Below, one piece after another: positions 1-8,210 of a DNA stretch of 48,658 nucleotides (position 1 is the first letter of the stretch; every line of letters starts with the position of its first letter). Origin of the DNA: Pseudomonadota bacterium. Its GTDB lineage: Bacteria > Bdellovibrionota_C > UBA2361 > OMII01. Position numbers and translations under genes: made by a program. The stretch covers positions 1 through 48,658 of the forward strand of contig JAPLFS010000026.1 in NCBI GenBank assembly GCA_026390555.1, given 5' to 3'. The notes beneath the pieces are model-generated. The model saw only the letters and a program-made list of their open reading frames with translations, ran no database searches and had not been told where the DNA came from.

Positions 1-561
1 CGGTTCCGGACACCGCACGATATTGGCCTCAACATCACGCTCGCTAACCTTTTCGTAATCAAGCGTAGCGCTGATGGGGCCAACCTGTTCAACGTAACTG
101 ATGATCTCAACCCCAAGGGTCTCTTTAAGAAATTTTCTTGCGATAGCGCCAGAAGCAACACGCGCTAATGTTTCACGCGCAGAGGCGCGCCCACTACCGC
201 GCCAGTCCCTTCGGCCGTACTTGGATAGATAGGTATAGTCAGCGTGTGAGGGACGGAAGAGATCTTTGAGGGTGTTGTAGTCCTCGGAGCGCACATCTTT
301 ATTGTGCGCTAACATAAGGATCGGGGTGCCGGTCGTTCTACCCTCAAATACCCCACTCAGGATATGAATGGTGTCCTCCTCTTTACGGGGGGTGGTGATA
401 TCGCTCTGTCCCGGTTTGCGTCGGTCCAGTTGAGCCTGGATGTCGTTCTCACAGATCTCTATCCCAGGGGGGCAGCCATCAACAACAACCCCTACGGCGC
501 CGCCGTGCGATTCACCAAAGGTGCTTATCTTGAATATCTCGCCGAATGAATTACCAGCCAA
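1..561 (-). CDS. aroC: chorismate synthase, N-terminal part (cut by window edge)
   Basis: Chorismate synthase converts 5-enolpyruvylshikimate-3-phosphate (EPSP) to chorismate, the last common step of aromatic synthesis, using reduced FMN. The 187 visible codons begin [19 protein letters not shown] and include the family signatures [26 protein letters not shown] and [16 protein letters not shown]. The C-terminal half lies outside the window. The start is a TTG at 559-561; an AGGAGG ribosome binding site sits 5 nt upstream, which makes the start convincing. It is the last visible gene of the minus-strand block aroK-aroE-aroD-aroC and follows aroD by 27 nt. Identification is from recognised family motifs. 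Confidence 0.97.
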   Translation of the reverse strand, partial: MAGNSFGEIFKISTFGESHGGAVGVVVDGCPPGIEICENDIQAQLDRRKPGQSDITTPRKEEDTIHILSGVFEGRTTGTPILMLAHNKDVRSEDYNTLKDLFRPSHADYTYLSKYGRRDWRGSGRASARETLARVASGAIARKFLKETLGVEIISYVEQVGPISATLDYEKVSERDVEANIVRCPEP

Positions 562-588
562 TGTGGCCTCCTATATCAGGCCACTCTA

Positions 589-1287
589 TCACCCAAGAGC
601 CTGCATAATCGAGTCCAGTTTATCAACGGTAAGTTGACCAGGCGCGGATTTGCTGACCGCTTCGATCGGGGCAAAAGCCATCTCATTACCCCAGACCGTG
701 CCAAAAACACGGGTAATTACTCCGTGTTTGCCCATGCCAAGCACGATACTTTTGTGCCCATCCTCGCGCAGGTCTATTAGGAGCGATAGGAGCCTTAGCG
801 CATCCCTCTGGATGGAGCAGTGGGTGGCGATCTTCATTATATGCGCCCCCCAACCCTCCATGCGGTCGGTGATCGATCTAAGCTCTGTATCAGAGGGGGT
901 AAGTGCGTAGTTGTGGTATGAGAGGATCGTCTTGAGCGACATCCGTTCAGACTGTAAGCGTGTGATCTCTTCAGCTTGTACGGAGATGTCGAGATCGACC
1001 AGCACCTGCTTGCGCGAGAGAGTAGAGAGGATCTTAAAGCGCTCTTCAGATGAGATCTGCATAGGCTCCAGGTTCTGTCGCCTGAAGATCATTATTAATC
1101 TGTGCGGATAAAGCCCCACAAGTGAGGCGGCAAATCCTGAATCTAGGTCTTCGACGTAATCGAGCCAGACCTCAAAGTAACGAAACTTGCTAAGATTGCT
1201 CTCTATGTTGGCCTGAACTTCAGAGCGGGTGCGCTTGATGATCGGCAGACAGTATCTATTATTAACGCGGGAGGAACTATTCAGCAT
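589..1287 (-). CDS. aroD: type I 3-dehydroquinate dehydratase
   Basis: Third step of the shikimate pathway: dehydration of 3-dehydroquinate to 3-dehydroshikimate through a lysine Schiff base. The 232-residue length fits the class I (AroD) family. Visible motifs are the catalytic His context SYHNYALTP, the Schiff-base Lys context IMKIATHC, GMGKHGVITRVFG and the C-terminal substrate loop SAPGQL. It starts with ATG; the upstream ribosome site is weak (CGGTAAAG). It sits 52 nt downstream of aroE, with a small hairpin in the gap, and 27 nt before aroC, so it is probably in the same operon. The two unrelated dehydratase families differ clearly, and this is type I. Confidence 0.93.
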   Translation of the reverse strand: MLNSSSRVNNRYCLPIIKRTRSEVQANIESNLSKFRYFEVWLDYVEDLDSGFAASLVGLYPHRLIMIFRRQNLEPMQISSEERFKILSTLSRKQVLVDLDISVQAEEITRLQSERMSLKTILSYHNYALTPSDTELRSITDRMEGWGAHIMKIATHCSIQRDALRLLSLLIDLREDGHKSIVLGMGKHGVITRVFGTVWGNEMAFAPIEAVSKSAPGQLTVDKLDSIMQALG

Positions 1288-1298
1288 GCTTTACCGTT

Positions 1299-1321
1299 GT
1301 ATACTTAGCTTCTTAGTATAC
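1299..1321. other. small intercistronic hairpin between aroE and aroD
   Basis: GTATACT and AGTATAC form a 7-bp stem with a 9-nt loop in the 52-nt gap between aroE and aroD. No U-tract follows on either strand, so it is more likely an mRNA processing or stability hairpin, or chance, than a terminator. Confidence 0.35.
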
Positions 1322-1339
1322 TTCAAAGCATGGCTGCGG

Positions 1340-2188
1340 TCACGGGCCTACGGCATTTCTTAGGATTTTTTCCATAACCTCGCGCGTACCATTGACACCC
1401 GGATTGTTACCCCCGGTATGAAGTTCGAACTGGGCCAGGCCCTGCTCAAGAAACATATCAACCCCACGCAGTACGGTTGCTCCCTGGGCCTCTGCATCCC
1501 TGATAATTCGGGTGGAGAATGGGTCGTAGATAGTTTCAAAAACTGTGTGATGTTTGCAGATGGCGCTAGCTGGGATGGGGGATTCGTCTGTGAGGGCTCC
1601 CATACCTAGCGAGGTGGTGTTGATGATTACATCAAATGCCGCCAGTTCAGAGTTTTTTTCAATAGGGAGTACCGCAGCTTTCCAGGTACGCGCGATAGTA
1701 CGCGCTTTATTAATAGTACGGTTGCATATAGTTACCTGAGCACCACGACCCGTACAGCCAAATACAGCCGCCTGAGCAGCCCCGCCAGCGCCTAGCACGA
1801 GTACCTTTTTGCCGCGCAGGGGTGCCAGGCGTTCAAGGGGCGTTACGATACCGATCCAATCGGTGTTGTAACCTACTAACTTCCCCCCCTCGTTAACTAC
1901 CGTATTGACTGCGCCGATCTCCTGAGCGGTTGAATCAAGGGCATCTAGGAGCTTCACAATTGAAATCTTGTGTGGCATCGTCACCGCCAACCCCCGTATA
2001 TTCATGGCGCGCATGCCGCGTAGAGCATCGCGCAGCTTTTCTGGGGTGACATGCGCGGCTGCCATAACGAACGGTAGTTTAAGAGCTGCATATCCGGCGT
2101 TATGAATGGCTGGAGAGAGGCTATGAGAGATGGGATCCCCAATAACTAAGCAGAGCGAGGAGTGCGCGGTTATGGTGATGGGTGACAT
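1340..2188 (-). CDS. aroE: shikimate dehydrogenase
   Basis: NADPH-dependent reduction of 3-dehydroshikimate to shikimate. The protein shows the N-terminal substrate site GDPISHSLSPAIHN, the catalytic Lys/Asn context VTMPHKI, NTDWIG, the nucleotide-binding loop VLGAGGAAQAAV followed by ICNRTINKA (an NADP-type NRT motif), and the C-terminal EQGLAQFELHTG. The frame is open back to a TTG at 2224, but the ATG at 2188 (MSPITIT) gives a normal family N-terminus and 282 residues; I chose it. It overlaps the end of aroK by 19 nt, which points to translational coupling. Confidence 0.95.
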   Translation of the reverse strand: MSPITITAHSSLCLVIGDPISHSLSPAIHNAGYAALKLPFVMAAAHVTPEKLRDALRGMRAMNIRGLAVTMPHKISIVKLLDALDSTAQEIGAVNTVVNEGGKLVGYNTDWIGIVTPLERLAPLRGKKVLVLGAGGAAQAAVFGCTGRGAQVTICNRTINKARTIARTWKAAVLPIEKNSELAAFDVIINTTSLGMGALTDESPIPASAICKHHTVFETIYDPFSTRIIRDAEAQGATVLRGVDMFLEQGLAQFELHTGGNNPGVNGTREVMEKILRNAVGP

Positions 2189-2694
2189 GCTAGTGACTCT
2201 ATCCCTGAAACGATCTCCGAGCAAACTTCACCAATGGATCTATCGTCAGTATCGACCGTTATATCAGCCCAGCAGGCGTAGATAGGGGCACGTTCGTTAA
2301 AGAGCGCCAGCGCCAGCTTGCCATCGCGGAAGAGGGGGCGTGTTGTTAGGTCACCGTTACGGCTAATGACGGTAGCGAAGGTGCTACGCAGAAAGACAAC
2401 TATGCCGTTATTTGTTTTGAGCTGCTCCATATTTTCGGGGCGGCCGATAACACCACCCCCACTGGATATAATGAGATTGCTCTGCTGGGCGAGTGTGCGC
2501 GCAACCTCTGACTCAAGATCTCTGAAGAAACTTTCACCCTTAGCTGCGAAGATCTCTGGAATCGAGCCAAAGCCTGAGCGTGAAATGATAAGCTCATCCA
2601 TCTCCAGTGCCGGAATGTTAAGCTGTACAGCGAGGTTAGCAGCCACGGTACTTTTACCGGCCCCCATAAATCCGATCAGTATAAGCTTATTCAT
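2170..2694 (-). CDS. aroK: shikimate kinase
   Basis: ATP-dependent phosphorylation of shikimate to shikimate-3-phosphate. The 174-residue protein begins MNKLILIGFMGAGKSTVA, with the P-loop at residues 9-16. Further family features are the shikimate-binding Asp in EMDELI, the FRDLE segment, ISSGGGVIGRPEN and the RPLF lid Arg. ATG start. It lies 20 nt after the upstream unknown gene and overlaps aroE by 19 nt, in the same minus-strand operon. Confidence 0.95.
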   Translation of the reverse strand: MNKLILIGFMGAGKSTVAANLAVQLNIPALEMDELIISRSGFGSIPEIFAAKGESFFRDLESEVARTLAQQSNLIISSGGGVIGRPENMEQLKTNNGIVVFLRSTFATVISRNGDLTTRPLFRDGKLALALFNERAPIYACWADITVDTDDRSIGEVCSEIVSGIESLACHPSP

Positions 2695-2714
2695 ATCAAT
2701 AAAGGTTTAGGGTG

Positions 2715-3554
2715 CTAACTCGCGGCACATCCAGAGGAGAGCCACTCGCGCTCAACCGTTCCGAAGAAGCGATTAAAGCCGAGCTTAATCTGATGAATCT
2801 CCTTGGTAAACTCAGACACAAGCTCCCCTGGCCCCCGGAGCTGCGGCAGGGAGACCTTAACAGAATAGATCCCGTTACCATTACTTTCAAGATCATCAAC
2901 CCTAACAGGAACCCATGCCAAAGATGAGGGATTATCCCCCGATCTTACCAAGCGTTCTCTAACTGAAATAGCAACGGTACGTAGTAGTAAGTTAACGAGC
3001 AGGCTGGGTTGATTAACGGGATAGCTCGACACATCATCATGAGAACGTATCGCCTTGAGGTGAGTTACTGCGGTAGACTTGTGCTGATCAAGTTCAGAGA
3101 AGGCGCTATCAGAGAAGATTGGGATCAGCGCAGCATGTTTAGGATCCCCATCCGGTGCTACCAGTGTTACCTGAATCGGATTGCCCAGCATTTCTAGAAC
3201 AACACCGGATCGGGATGGATTTAACTTAAAGTCTGCGAGAACATCGAGTCTGCGGTCTGGAATAAGGGAGTAGCCCTCATCATCCTTAACTGTCATTAGT
3301 GCAACAACCGCATTACTTCCACACAGATGCATCTCGTCTACATGTAGCTCTATGAATCCAAACTCCCAGGTATCGAGCCCATAGATCCTCCGTAGGCGGG
3401 ATTCAAAGGCGTTTGCAAGTTGGCGATCGTGGATCTCACGGTATCCGCCGTGTTGGTGCGTGAGCCAATCGTCAACGCGACCGGCTACAGCATCTCTCTG
3501 TTCCCTGCTAGGTAGATCTGGATCGTTGCGTTCGGAGCGGTTGTCAAACATCAT
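2715..3554 (-). CDS. conserved-looking hypothetical protein at head of the aroK operon
   Basis: Not recognised. About 279 residues from ATG at 3554 (the frame is open to a TTG at 3590, but that start lacks a ribosome site and would add 12 residues). The composition is soluble and mixed, with no membrane segment or cysteine cluster. The segments LLVNLLLRTVAISVRERLV and QIKLGFNRFFGTVEREW look helical. A PilZ-like or other adaptor fold is possible but cannot be argued from motifs. It is separated from aroK by only 20 nt, so it is probably co-transcribed with the aro genes. Start choice is uncertain. Confidence 0.6.
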   Translation of the reverse strand: MMFDNRSERNDPDLPSREQRDAVAGRVDDWLTHQHGGYREIHDRQLANAFESRLRRIYGLDTWEFGFIELHVDEMHLCGSNAVVALMTVKDDEGYSLIPDRRLDVLADFKLNPSRSGVVLEMLGNPIQVTLVAPDGDPKHAALIPIFSDSAFSELDQHKSTAVTHLKAIRSHDDVSSYPVNQPSLLVNLLLRTVAISVRERLVRSGDNPSSLAWVPVRVDDLESNGNGIYSVKVSLPQLRGPGELVSEFTKEIHQIKLGFNRFFGTVEREWLSSGCAAS

Positions 3555-3596
3555 TAGATAGATGGTAGCACCGAGGCATATATCCACCAAGAGGAT

Positions 3597-3626
3597 AACT
3601 ATTCACCCCAGTATAGACTTGTCGGT
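3597..3626. repeat. dispersed 30-bp repeat, copy 1
   Basis: AACTATTCACCCCAGTATA followed by a short variable tail ending GTCGGT. Near-identical copies occur at 27552-27581 and 33828-33850, and a shorter one at 4143-4155. All are intergenic. The copy at 33828 sits at the left end of an IS91-like remnant, so these may be solo transposon ends. Confidence 0.7.
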
Positions 3627-3642
3627 AAATAGTTTCATGAGG

Positions 3643-4083
3643 TTATCTCTGTTCATTACGGAGCAGCGCGTTTCGCCTGGTCCATAGCGCAAAACGGAGC
3701 AATGTAAGCAAGCTCATTAGTAGACAGAGAGCGGTTGCCACCACCGCGACCTGAATATGGGAGCCGTTTAGGAGGAGTGCCAGCCGTTGCAGCGTAGATG
3801 GGGTGATGTCCATACATACCGAGCAATCGGAATATCTGCTCGTTAGGCCCGCTAGGTATAGCGTTATAACCTGTGAGTTCGAGCAGGTGGGGGTGTTAGT
3901 TAAGCACTGCGCTAGCAAGCGGCTCATCAGGAATCCGATGCTGAGGACCGCAGTCGCTGCGGTAAGTAGTACGTAACCTACCCACCTTTGGATAGTTCGG
4001 GCTGGACGCACTAAGGGCAGTAGCGCAAGCAGCGGTAATATTAGTGTGAGCGCAAGCTCAAGCAGCTCTTTTTCTAGGGGCAT
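3643..4083 (-). CDS. small multi-pass membrane protein, unknown function
   Basis: 146 residues with three clear hydrophobic segments, roughly 8-26 (ELALTLILPLLALLPLV), 35-55 (GYVLLTAATAVLSIGFLM) and 108-133 (IQVAVVATALCLLMSLLTLL), ending in a basic tail (RRNALLRNEQR). Between segments 2 and 3 lies a Cys-containing loop with CLTNTPTCS and CSVCMD, which would probably face the periplasm if the tail is cytoplasmic. No family was recognised. ATG start; the upstream ribosome site is weak. It lies upstream of the aroK operon on the same strand with a dispersed repeat in between, so co-transcription is uncertain. Confidence 0.6.
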   Translation of the reverse strand: MPLEKELLELALTLILPLLALLPLVRPARTIQRWVGYVLLTAATAVLSIGFLMSRLLAQCLTNTPTCSNSQVITLYLAGLTSRYSDCSVCMDITPSTLQRLALLLNGSHIQVAVVATALCLLMSLLTLLRFALWTRRNALLRNEQR

Positions 4084-4142
4084 AGTATGAGTCTACTTTA
4101 TTGCTATGTGTAGAGGCTATCCGGAACCTTTGACTACCTTGA

Positions 4143-4155
4143 AACTATTCACCCC
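4143..4155. repeat. partial copy of dispersed repeat
   Basis: AACTATTCACCCC, identical to the first 13 nt of the repeat at 3597; the similarity stops there. A short match, listed because three longer copies exist in the window. Confidence 0.4.
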
Positions 4156-4223
4156 CACAGCATTGCTGCGCGGTTTGTTAATAAACCTTGAATCATATGC
4201 ATTAATCAGGCCTACTTATATGC

Positions 4224-4418
4224 ATGCGAACAACCTTAAATATCGATGACTCCTTGATAAAAAAAGCTTCTAAACTTACTGGAATAGGAGAGAAAACAGC
4301 GCTCGTAAAAGCTGGGCTTGAAGCGCTAATTGCGCGTGAAAGCAGTCGCAGATTGGCAGAGTTAGGAGGCTCCGAAAAGTCTCTGCGTCCTATACGCAGA
4401 CGAAGAGCCGGGCACTAA
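4224..4418 (+). CDS. vapB: VapB-type antitoxin
   Basis: A 64-residue ribbon-helix-helix antitoxin. It begins MRTTLNIDDSLIKKASKLTG, continues with KTALVKAGLEALIARESSRRLAELGG and ends in a basic tail (RPIRRRRAGH), the typical layout of the VapB/DUF2191 family: an N-terminal DNA-binding strand plus helices and a C-terminal toxin-binding tail. It would neutralise the VapC ribonuclease and repress its own promoter. The gene ends 2 nt before the GTG of vapC, the usual toxin-antitoxin arrangement. Confidence 0.88.
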   Translation: MRTTLNIDDSLIKKASKLTGIGEKTALVKAGLEALIARESSRRLAELGGSEKSLRPIRRRRAGH

Positions 4419-4420
4419 GC

Positions 4421-4777
4421 GTGATTCTGGTTGATACATAGATTTGGGTAGATCATCTTCGTCGAGGCAGTCCGGGGCTGGTGCAACTGCTGAAGAAAGC
4501 AGAGGTAATCGCGCACCCATTTGTGATAGGGGAGCTCGGTTGTGGCAATCTCAAAAATCGCCAGACGATCCTAGCCCTACTTAAAGAATTACCAACCGTA
4601 ACGATAGCAGAACATGAAGAGGTTCTGGAGTTGGTTGAATCTCGCAAACTTATGGGTCATGGAATTGGCTGGGTCGATGCCCATCTACTTGCTTCGGCGC
4701 TGCTATCAGGAAGCCCTCTTTGGACCGCCGATAAAAAGCTTCGATCCCTGTGCGCAGCCCTCGGCGTTCTGTACTAA
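4421..4777 (+). pseudogene. vapC: VapC PIN-domain toxin interrupted by in-frame amber codon
   Basis: Read from GTG at 4421 the frame gives MILVDT, then TAG at 4439-4441, then IWVDHLRRG and a complete PIN domain to 4777. VapC proteins typically begin MILVDTSVWIDHLR, so the stop replaces the conserved Ser after the first catalytic Asp (a single-base change from TCG would do it). The remaining PIN acidic residues are present: Glu in VIGELGCGNL, Asp in GWVDAHLLASALL and Asp in LWTADKKL. A GTG at 4481 could restart translation, but that product would lack the first catalytic Asp. Probably a toxin inactivated while the antitoxin is kept; readthrough is the alternative. Confidence 0.85.
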
Positions 4778-4815
4778 ACAGGATGCCCCATAGAGCCAAG
4801 CATGCGAGTGTGGTT

Positions 4816-5208
4816 CCTCCCCAATAAGTGTGGGTGGGAAGCTACTGGATGAAGGCATAACTATGAGCGGCAGTTGGAAGAAAAGCCGGTCGAAGAATGT
4901 AAGATAATGGATGCTGAATCCCTGCGCTGGAACGTGCGCTGCTTCCCGTGCAGGGGTTTTCCATCTAATGTAACACACTTATCGGTAAGGAACCGTTTTT
5001 AAGGGTTAACCGCTATCGGAGCGGGAGCAGGTAACGGGAAGCGGTTCACGTTCCCGCGCAGGGGTTTTCTATCTAATGTACCCACACTTATCGGTAAGGA
5101 ACCGTTTTTAAGGGTTAACCGGTATCGGAGCGGGAGCAGGTAACGGGAAGCGGTTCACGTTCCCGCGCAGGGGTTTTTCATCTAATGTACCCACACTTAT
5201 CGGGGAGG
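4816..5208. mobile_element. MITE-like element with 20-bp inverted ends and internal tandem repeats
   Basis: CCTCCCCAATAAGTGTGGGT at 4816-4835 matches the reverse complement of 5189-5208 with one mismatch. Between these ends are long tandem repeats and no supported gene. The inverted ends and lack of coding capacity suggest a non-autonomous element of about 390 bp. I could not identify target-site duplications or a matching transposase in the window. Confidence 0.5.
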
Positions 5209-5216
5209 GGCCCGTT
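4943..5216. repeat. tandem repeat, about 108-109 bp, 2.5 copies
   Basis: Copies begin at 4943, 5051 and 5160 (the third is truncated). Each starts TTCCCG(T/C)GCAGGGGTTTT and contains ACACTTATCGGTAAGGAACC. Within each unit AACCG(C/G)TATCGG and GGAAGCGGTT can pair to form an internal stem. Near-identity suggests recent amplification. Not a CRISPR: the units are contiguous and have no spacers. Confidence 0.9.
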
Positions 5217-5226
5217 TTTTTATTAC

Positions 5227-6792
5227 CTACTCAACCTGAACGCCGGTATGCAGTGGTCCACCACGAAACATCGGCCAGGGGGTGTAGTTTGGATTATTTC
5301 CAGCGCTACTTGTGATTAGCGTAGCGAGCTCTGTATAGATCTTAAGCGTGCCGACCCGATTAAGGGAGCCCGCAACTACGAGTTCAAGGGTTCCATCTCC
5401 GGTCAGGTCAGCAACCGCGACCGCGTTCTTTAATCCTTTAAATCCGGTAAATGAACTCCTCCCATCATCACAGCTCGCCGCTTCGCAACTTAAGTGTTCC
5501 CCCGTTGCTCCTGCTAGGATTGTCAGTCCGCTACCATTCGCTACGACAACCTCGCGTGAGCCGTTCTTATCTAGATCCGCTATAACGAGACCACCGAACA
5601 GACCAACCGTGCTTGAATTGTGATCGTTTACTAGCGGAACGGTTGTCCACAGTGTTGTATTACTATCAGGGTTCCACGCGATCACACGGCTAGTGCCGTC
5701 ACCACCATATACAGAGAGCCCCTGTACAGGAATAACCACGTCGTTTAGGCCATCACCATCTACATCCGCTACAGCCGGCTCGGCTCCTGTACAGGCAGGG
5801 ACCTGTAGAGTTCTTAGCAACCTGCCCGTTGCTAGGCTAAAAACTTTTACATCTCTGCCGCGCTTATTGGTCGTATTTTCAGGAAAGTAACAGCCGGTTG
5901 CAACAACCACCTCTTTACCCGTATTGGCGCTGATAAGCTCCGCTACGACCGGGGGTGACTGCACTACCTGATTGAACTCCGCCCGCCAGACCGCTGAGCC
6001 GGCTTTACGAAATCCTATCTCCGCACCCCGTTTAAAAAGGCTACTTTTAAGAGCATACAGGTAGCCACCGTTCGGCGTGGGTGGATTTATGACGGTATTC
6101 TTAGAGATATCCGTTCCGATTATGATCTCTGGACTTGCGTCGCCATTAGTATCGGCGACGGCGGCCGAAGAGAATACTGTGTCCGCTGCATGATAGAACC
6201 CCTTGAGTCGTCCACTAGCAGAGAGCATGTATATATTTCGGTCCAGAGAACCGAATACAACCTCAAGTGTGCCATCCTGATCTATGTCGAATAGGGTAGG
6301 GGATGAAAAGACCGAGTGACTGATGGCGAATAGGCGCCTACGTTTGGCGAACTGCTTAAGATCAAACCTCCAGGCCTCTGTGCCATCTGGGCCATTAAAG
6401 GCAACTACACCACCACCGCACGCAGTTCCCGCGATTCCGCCGTAGCCCACCACAACGTACTGGTTAGTTCCTCCAAGTAGCGCTCCGACCGCTGGAGATG
6501 AGTGTGCCCTGTTGTTACCGCTAAGTGAGGTGCAGGAGTTCGTTGGTAGCGCTTTCTCCCATAGTACCGTTCCATCTCCCAGTACCACAGAGACGATACC
6601 GTTGGCTGAGGTAACGACGATCTCCTTGCCGTTATTGAGGTTGCCATCTATCTCAGCTATTGCTGGGCTACTATACCCGGGGCCTGAACTACCAAGTTCT
6701 ACAGTAATGGGTTCAGCAGAGGCCAAGAGTGGGAGTGAGGCGCTTGCTACCACTACTACGATACTTTTTGCGAGGCTCTTTATTATGCACAT
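5227..6792 (-). CDS. secreted FG-GAP/VCBS beta-propeller protein
   Basis: 521 residues. The N-terminus is a signal peptide (KSLAKSIVVVVASASLPLLASA, predicted cleavage after ASA near residue 26). The rest is a series of repeats of the FG-GAP/integrin-alpha type with Ca-binding-like loops: DIDQDGTLEVVFG, DTNGDASPEIIIG, DVDGDGLNDVVIP, DLDKNGSREVVVANG and DLTGDGTLELVVAG. Such proteins fold as seven-bladed beta-propellers and act at the cell surface or outside it in binding; the ligand cannot be inferred. ATG start without a clear ribosome site. It lies 102 nt downstream of aroA on the same strand, but a functional link to the pathway is not evident. Confidence 0.88.
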   Translation of the reverse strand: MCIIKSLAKSIVVVVASASLPLLASAEPITVELGSSGPGYSSPAIAEIDGNLNNGKEIVVTSANGIVSVVLGDGTVLWEKALPTNSCTSLSGNNRAHSSPAVGALLGGTNQYVVVGYGGIAGTACGGGVVAFNGPDGTEAWRFDLKQFAKRRRLFAISHSVFSSPTLFDIDQDGTLEVVFGSLDRNIYMLSASGRLKGFYHAADTVFSSAAVADTNGDASPEIIIGTDISKNTVINPPTPNGGYLYALKSSLFKRGAEIGFRKAGSAVWRAEFNQVVQSPPVVAELISANTGKEVVVATGCYFPENTTNKRGRDVKVFSLATGRLLRTLQVPACTGAEPAVADVDGDGLNDVVIPVQGLSVYGGDGTSRVIAWNPDSNTTLWTTVPLVNDHNSSTVGLFGGLVIADLDKNGSREVVVANGSGLTILAGATGEHLSCEAASCDDGRSSFTGFKGLKNAVAVADLTGDGTLELVVAGSLNRVGTLKIYTELATLITSSAGNNPNYTPWPMFRGGPLHTGVQVE

Positions 6793-6894
6793 AGGAGTTA
6801 GAGACTAAAAGGATACGAAAGGCTAACCATCAAAGTGTATGCCATCTTTAATAGGAGCACACGTTTGCGGTATTATTCTAAAGATTATCGATTG

Positions 6895-8202
6895 TTACGC
6901 AGATTTAATTTCGATCCCAGTTAGCCGTAACGTCTCCCAAAATTCAGGGAACGATTTATCAACAACCTGCGGCTCCTCGATCTCAATTCCAGGGATCTTG
7001 GCCGAGAGCATAGCAAATGACATCGCCATACGGTGATCATCATACGTTGCGATACGAGCCGCACCTGGTATCCCGCCGTGCACGACGAGATAATCAGCCC
7101 CAGCCTCGCTCTTTATGCCAAGCTTTGAAAGCTCTGTGTGCAGCGCTGCGATGCGGTCGGTCTCCTTAACTCTTAGGGTGCTAAGACCTGTAATGGTGGT
7201 TGTGCCCTCTGCACATGCCGCTATCACGGCGAGGGTTTGAGCGGTGTCGGGCATTGCGGACATATCCGCTTCTATAGCTTGAAGCTTAGTTGGGCCTGTA
7301 ACGGTGATGGATCGTTCTCCACGGGTTACACGGCACCCCATGCGGGCGAGTAGCTCTGGAAATTTTATATCCCCCTGAGCTGAATCTGGATTTATGTTAC
7401 AAACGCTAACGGTTCCGCCAGAGATAGCGGCAAGTCCCCACAGGTAGGAGGCTCCCGATGCGTCCCCTTCAACCTGGTATTCACGAGCAACGAATCTCTC
7501 AGCACTCTGATATTTATAGCTTCTGTATTGATCGTTAGTAATTGATACACCAAAGTCACGCATGCCTTGCAGAGTCATATCGATATACGATTTTGATATC
7601 TGCGGGCTTGATAGCTCTATAGTAAGGTCAGCGGATCTATTAAGGGGCGCCGTTAATAGAAGCGCCGATATAAATTGGCTACTAACTGAGCCGTCCATAA
7701 TAACCGTGCCTGCACCTAAGGGAGCAGGACAACGGATACGCAGGGGCGGGCATCCAGTATCGCCGTGATATTCTATATCTGCGCCGAGGCATTTCAGGGC
7801 ATCTACTAACTCCTTAATCGGGCGGGTATGCATGTGCGGTGTCCCAGAGAGGGTGATATCACACCCCGGAATACCAGCACACAGAGGGGCTAGAAAACGC
7901 ATCGTTGTTCCGGCTGGTCCGACATCGATTACGCCGTGATAGGGGATGAATTCTCCAGCACGACCGGCAACGATAAGCTCCGAGCCTAGCGCGCTAGCCC
8001 TTTGATGCACGACGACTCCGAGCTTACTAAGTGCCAGGATCATGGCTACACTATCGCTGCTGATAGAGGCAGAGGAGAGGCGCGAGGTGCCATCTGCTTG
8101 GGCTGCCATCAGGAGGGCGCGGTTGGTGTAGCTCTTTGATCCTGGTACAGAGAGGGTCGCATTAAGGGGGCTTGTTGGGGGTGTTAGTAAAAGGTGGTGC
8201 AT
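6895..8202 (-). CDS. aroA: 3-phosphoshikimate 1-carboxyvinyltransferase (EPSP synthase)
   Basis: Transfers enolpyruvyl from PEP to shikimate-3-phosphate; target of glyphosate. 435 residues with all family blocks: SVPGSKSYTNRALLMAA near residue 18, DVGPAGTTMRFLAPL, DGSVSSQFISALLLTAPL, VEGDASGASYLWGLAAI, LRVKETDRIAALHTELSKLG and TYDDHRMAMSFAML near the C-terminus. The PEP-site block reads GPAGTTMRFL. ATG start, 8 nt after the end of aroB, so probably translated from the ilvE-fusion-aroB-aroA transcript. Confidence 0.97.
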   Translation of the reverse strand: MHHLLLTPPTSPLNATLSVPGSKSYTNRALLMAAQADGTSRLSSASISSDSVAMILALSKLGVVVHQRASALGSELIVAGRAGEFIPYHGVIDVGPAGTTMRFLAPLCAGIPGCDITLSGTPHMHTRPIKELVDALKCLGADIEYHGDTGCPPLRIRCPAPLGAGTVIMDGSVSSQFISALLLTAPLNRSADLTIELSSPQISKSYIDMTLQGMRDFGVSITNDQYRSYKYQSAERFVAREYQVEGDASGASYLWGLAAISGGTVSVCNINPDSAQGDIKFPELLARMGCRVTRGERSITVTGPTKLQAIEADMSAMPDTAQTLAVIAACAEGTTTITGLSTLRVKETDRIAALHTELSKLGIKSEAGADYLVVHGGIPGAARIATYDDHRMAMSFAMLSAKIPGIEIEEPQVVDKSFPEFWETLRLTGIEIKSA

Positions 8203-8210
8203 AACGTACG

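Noticed and set aside
4706-4978. Open frame on the minus strand across the vapC end
   Set aside because: It lies antisense to vapC and runs into the repeat element; composition is not protein-like.
4943-5216. Regular direct repeats that might suggest a CRISPR array
   Set aside because: Units are ~108 bp and contiguous without unique spacers, and no cas genes are present; this is a tandem repeat.
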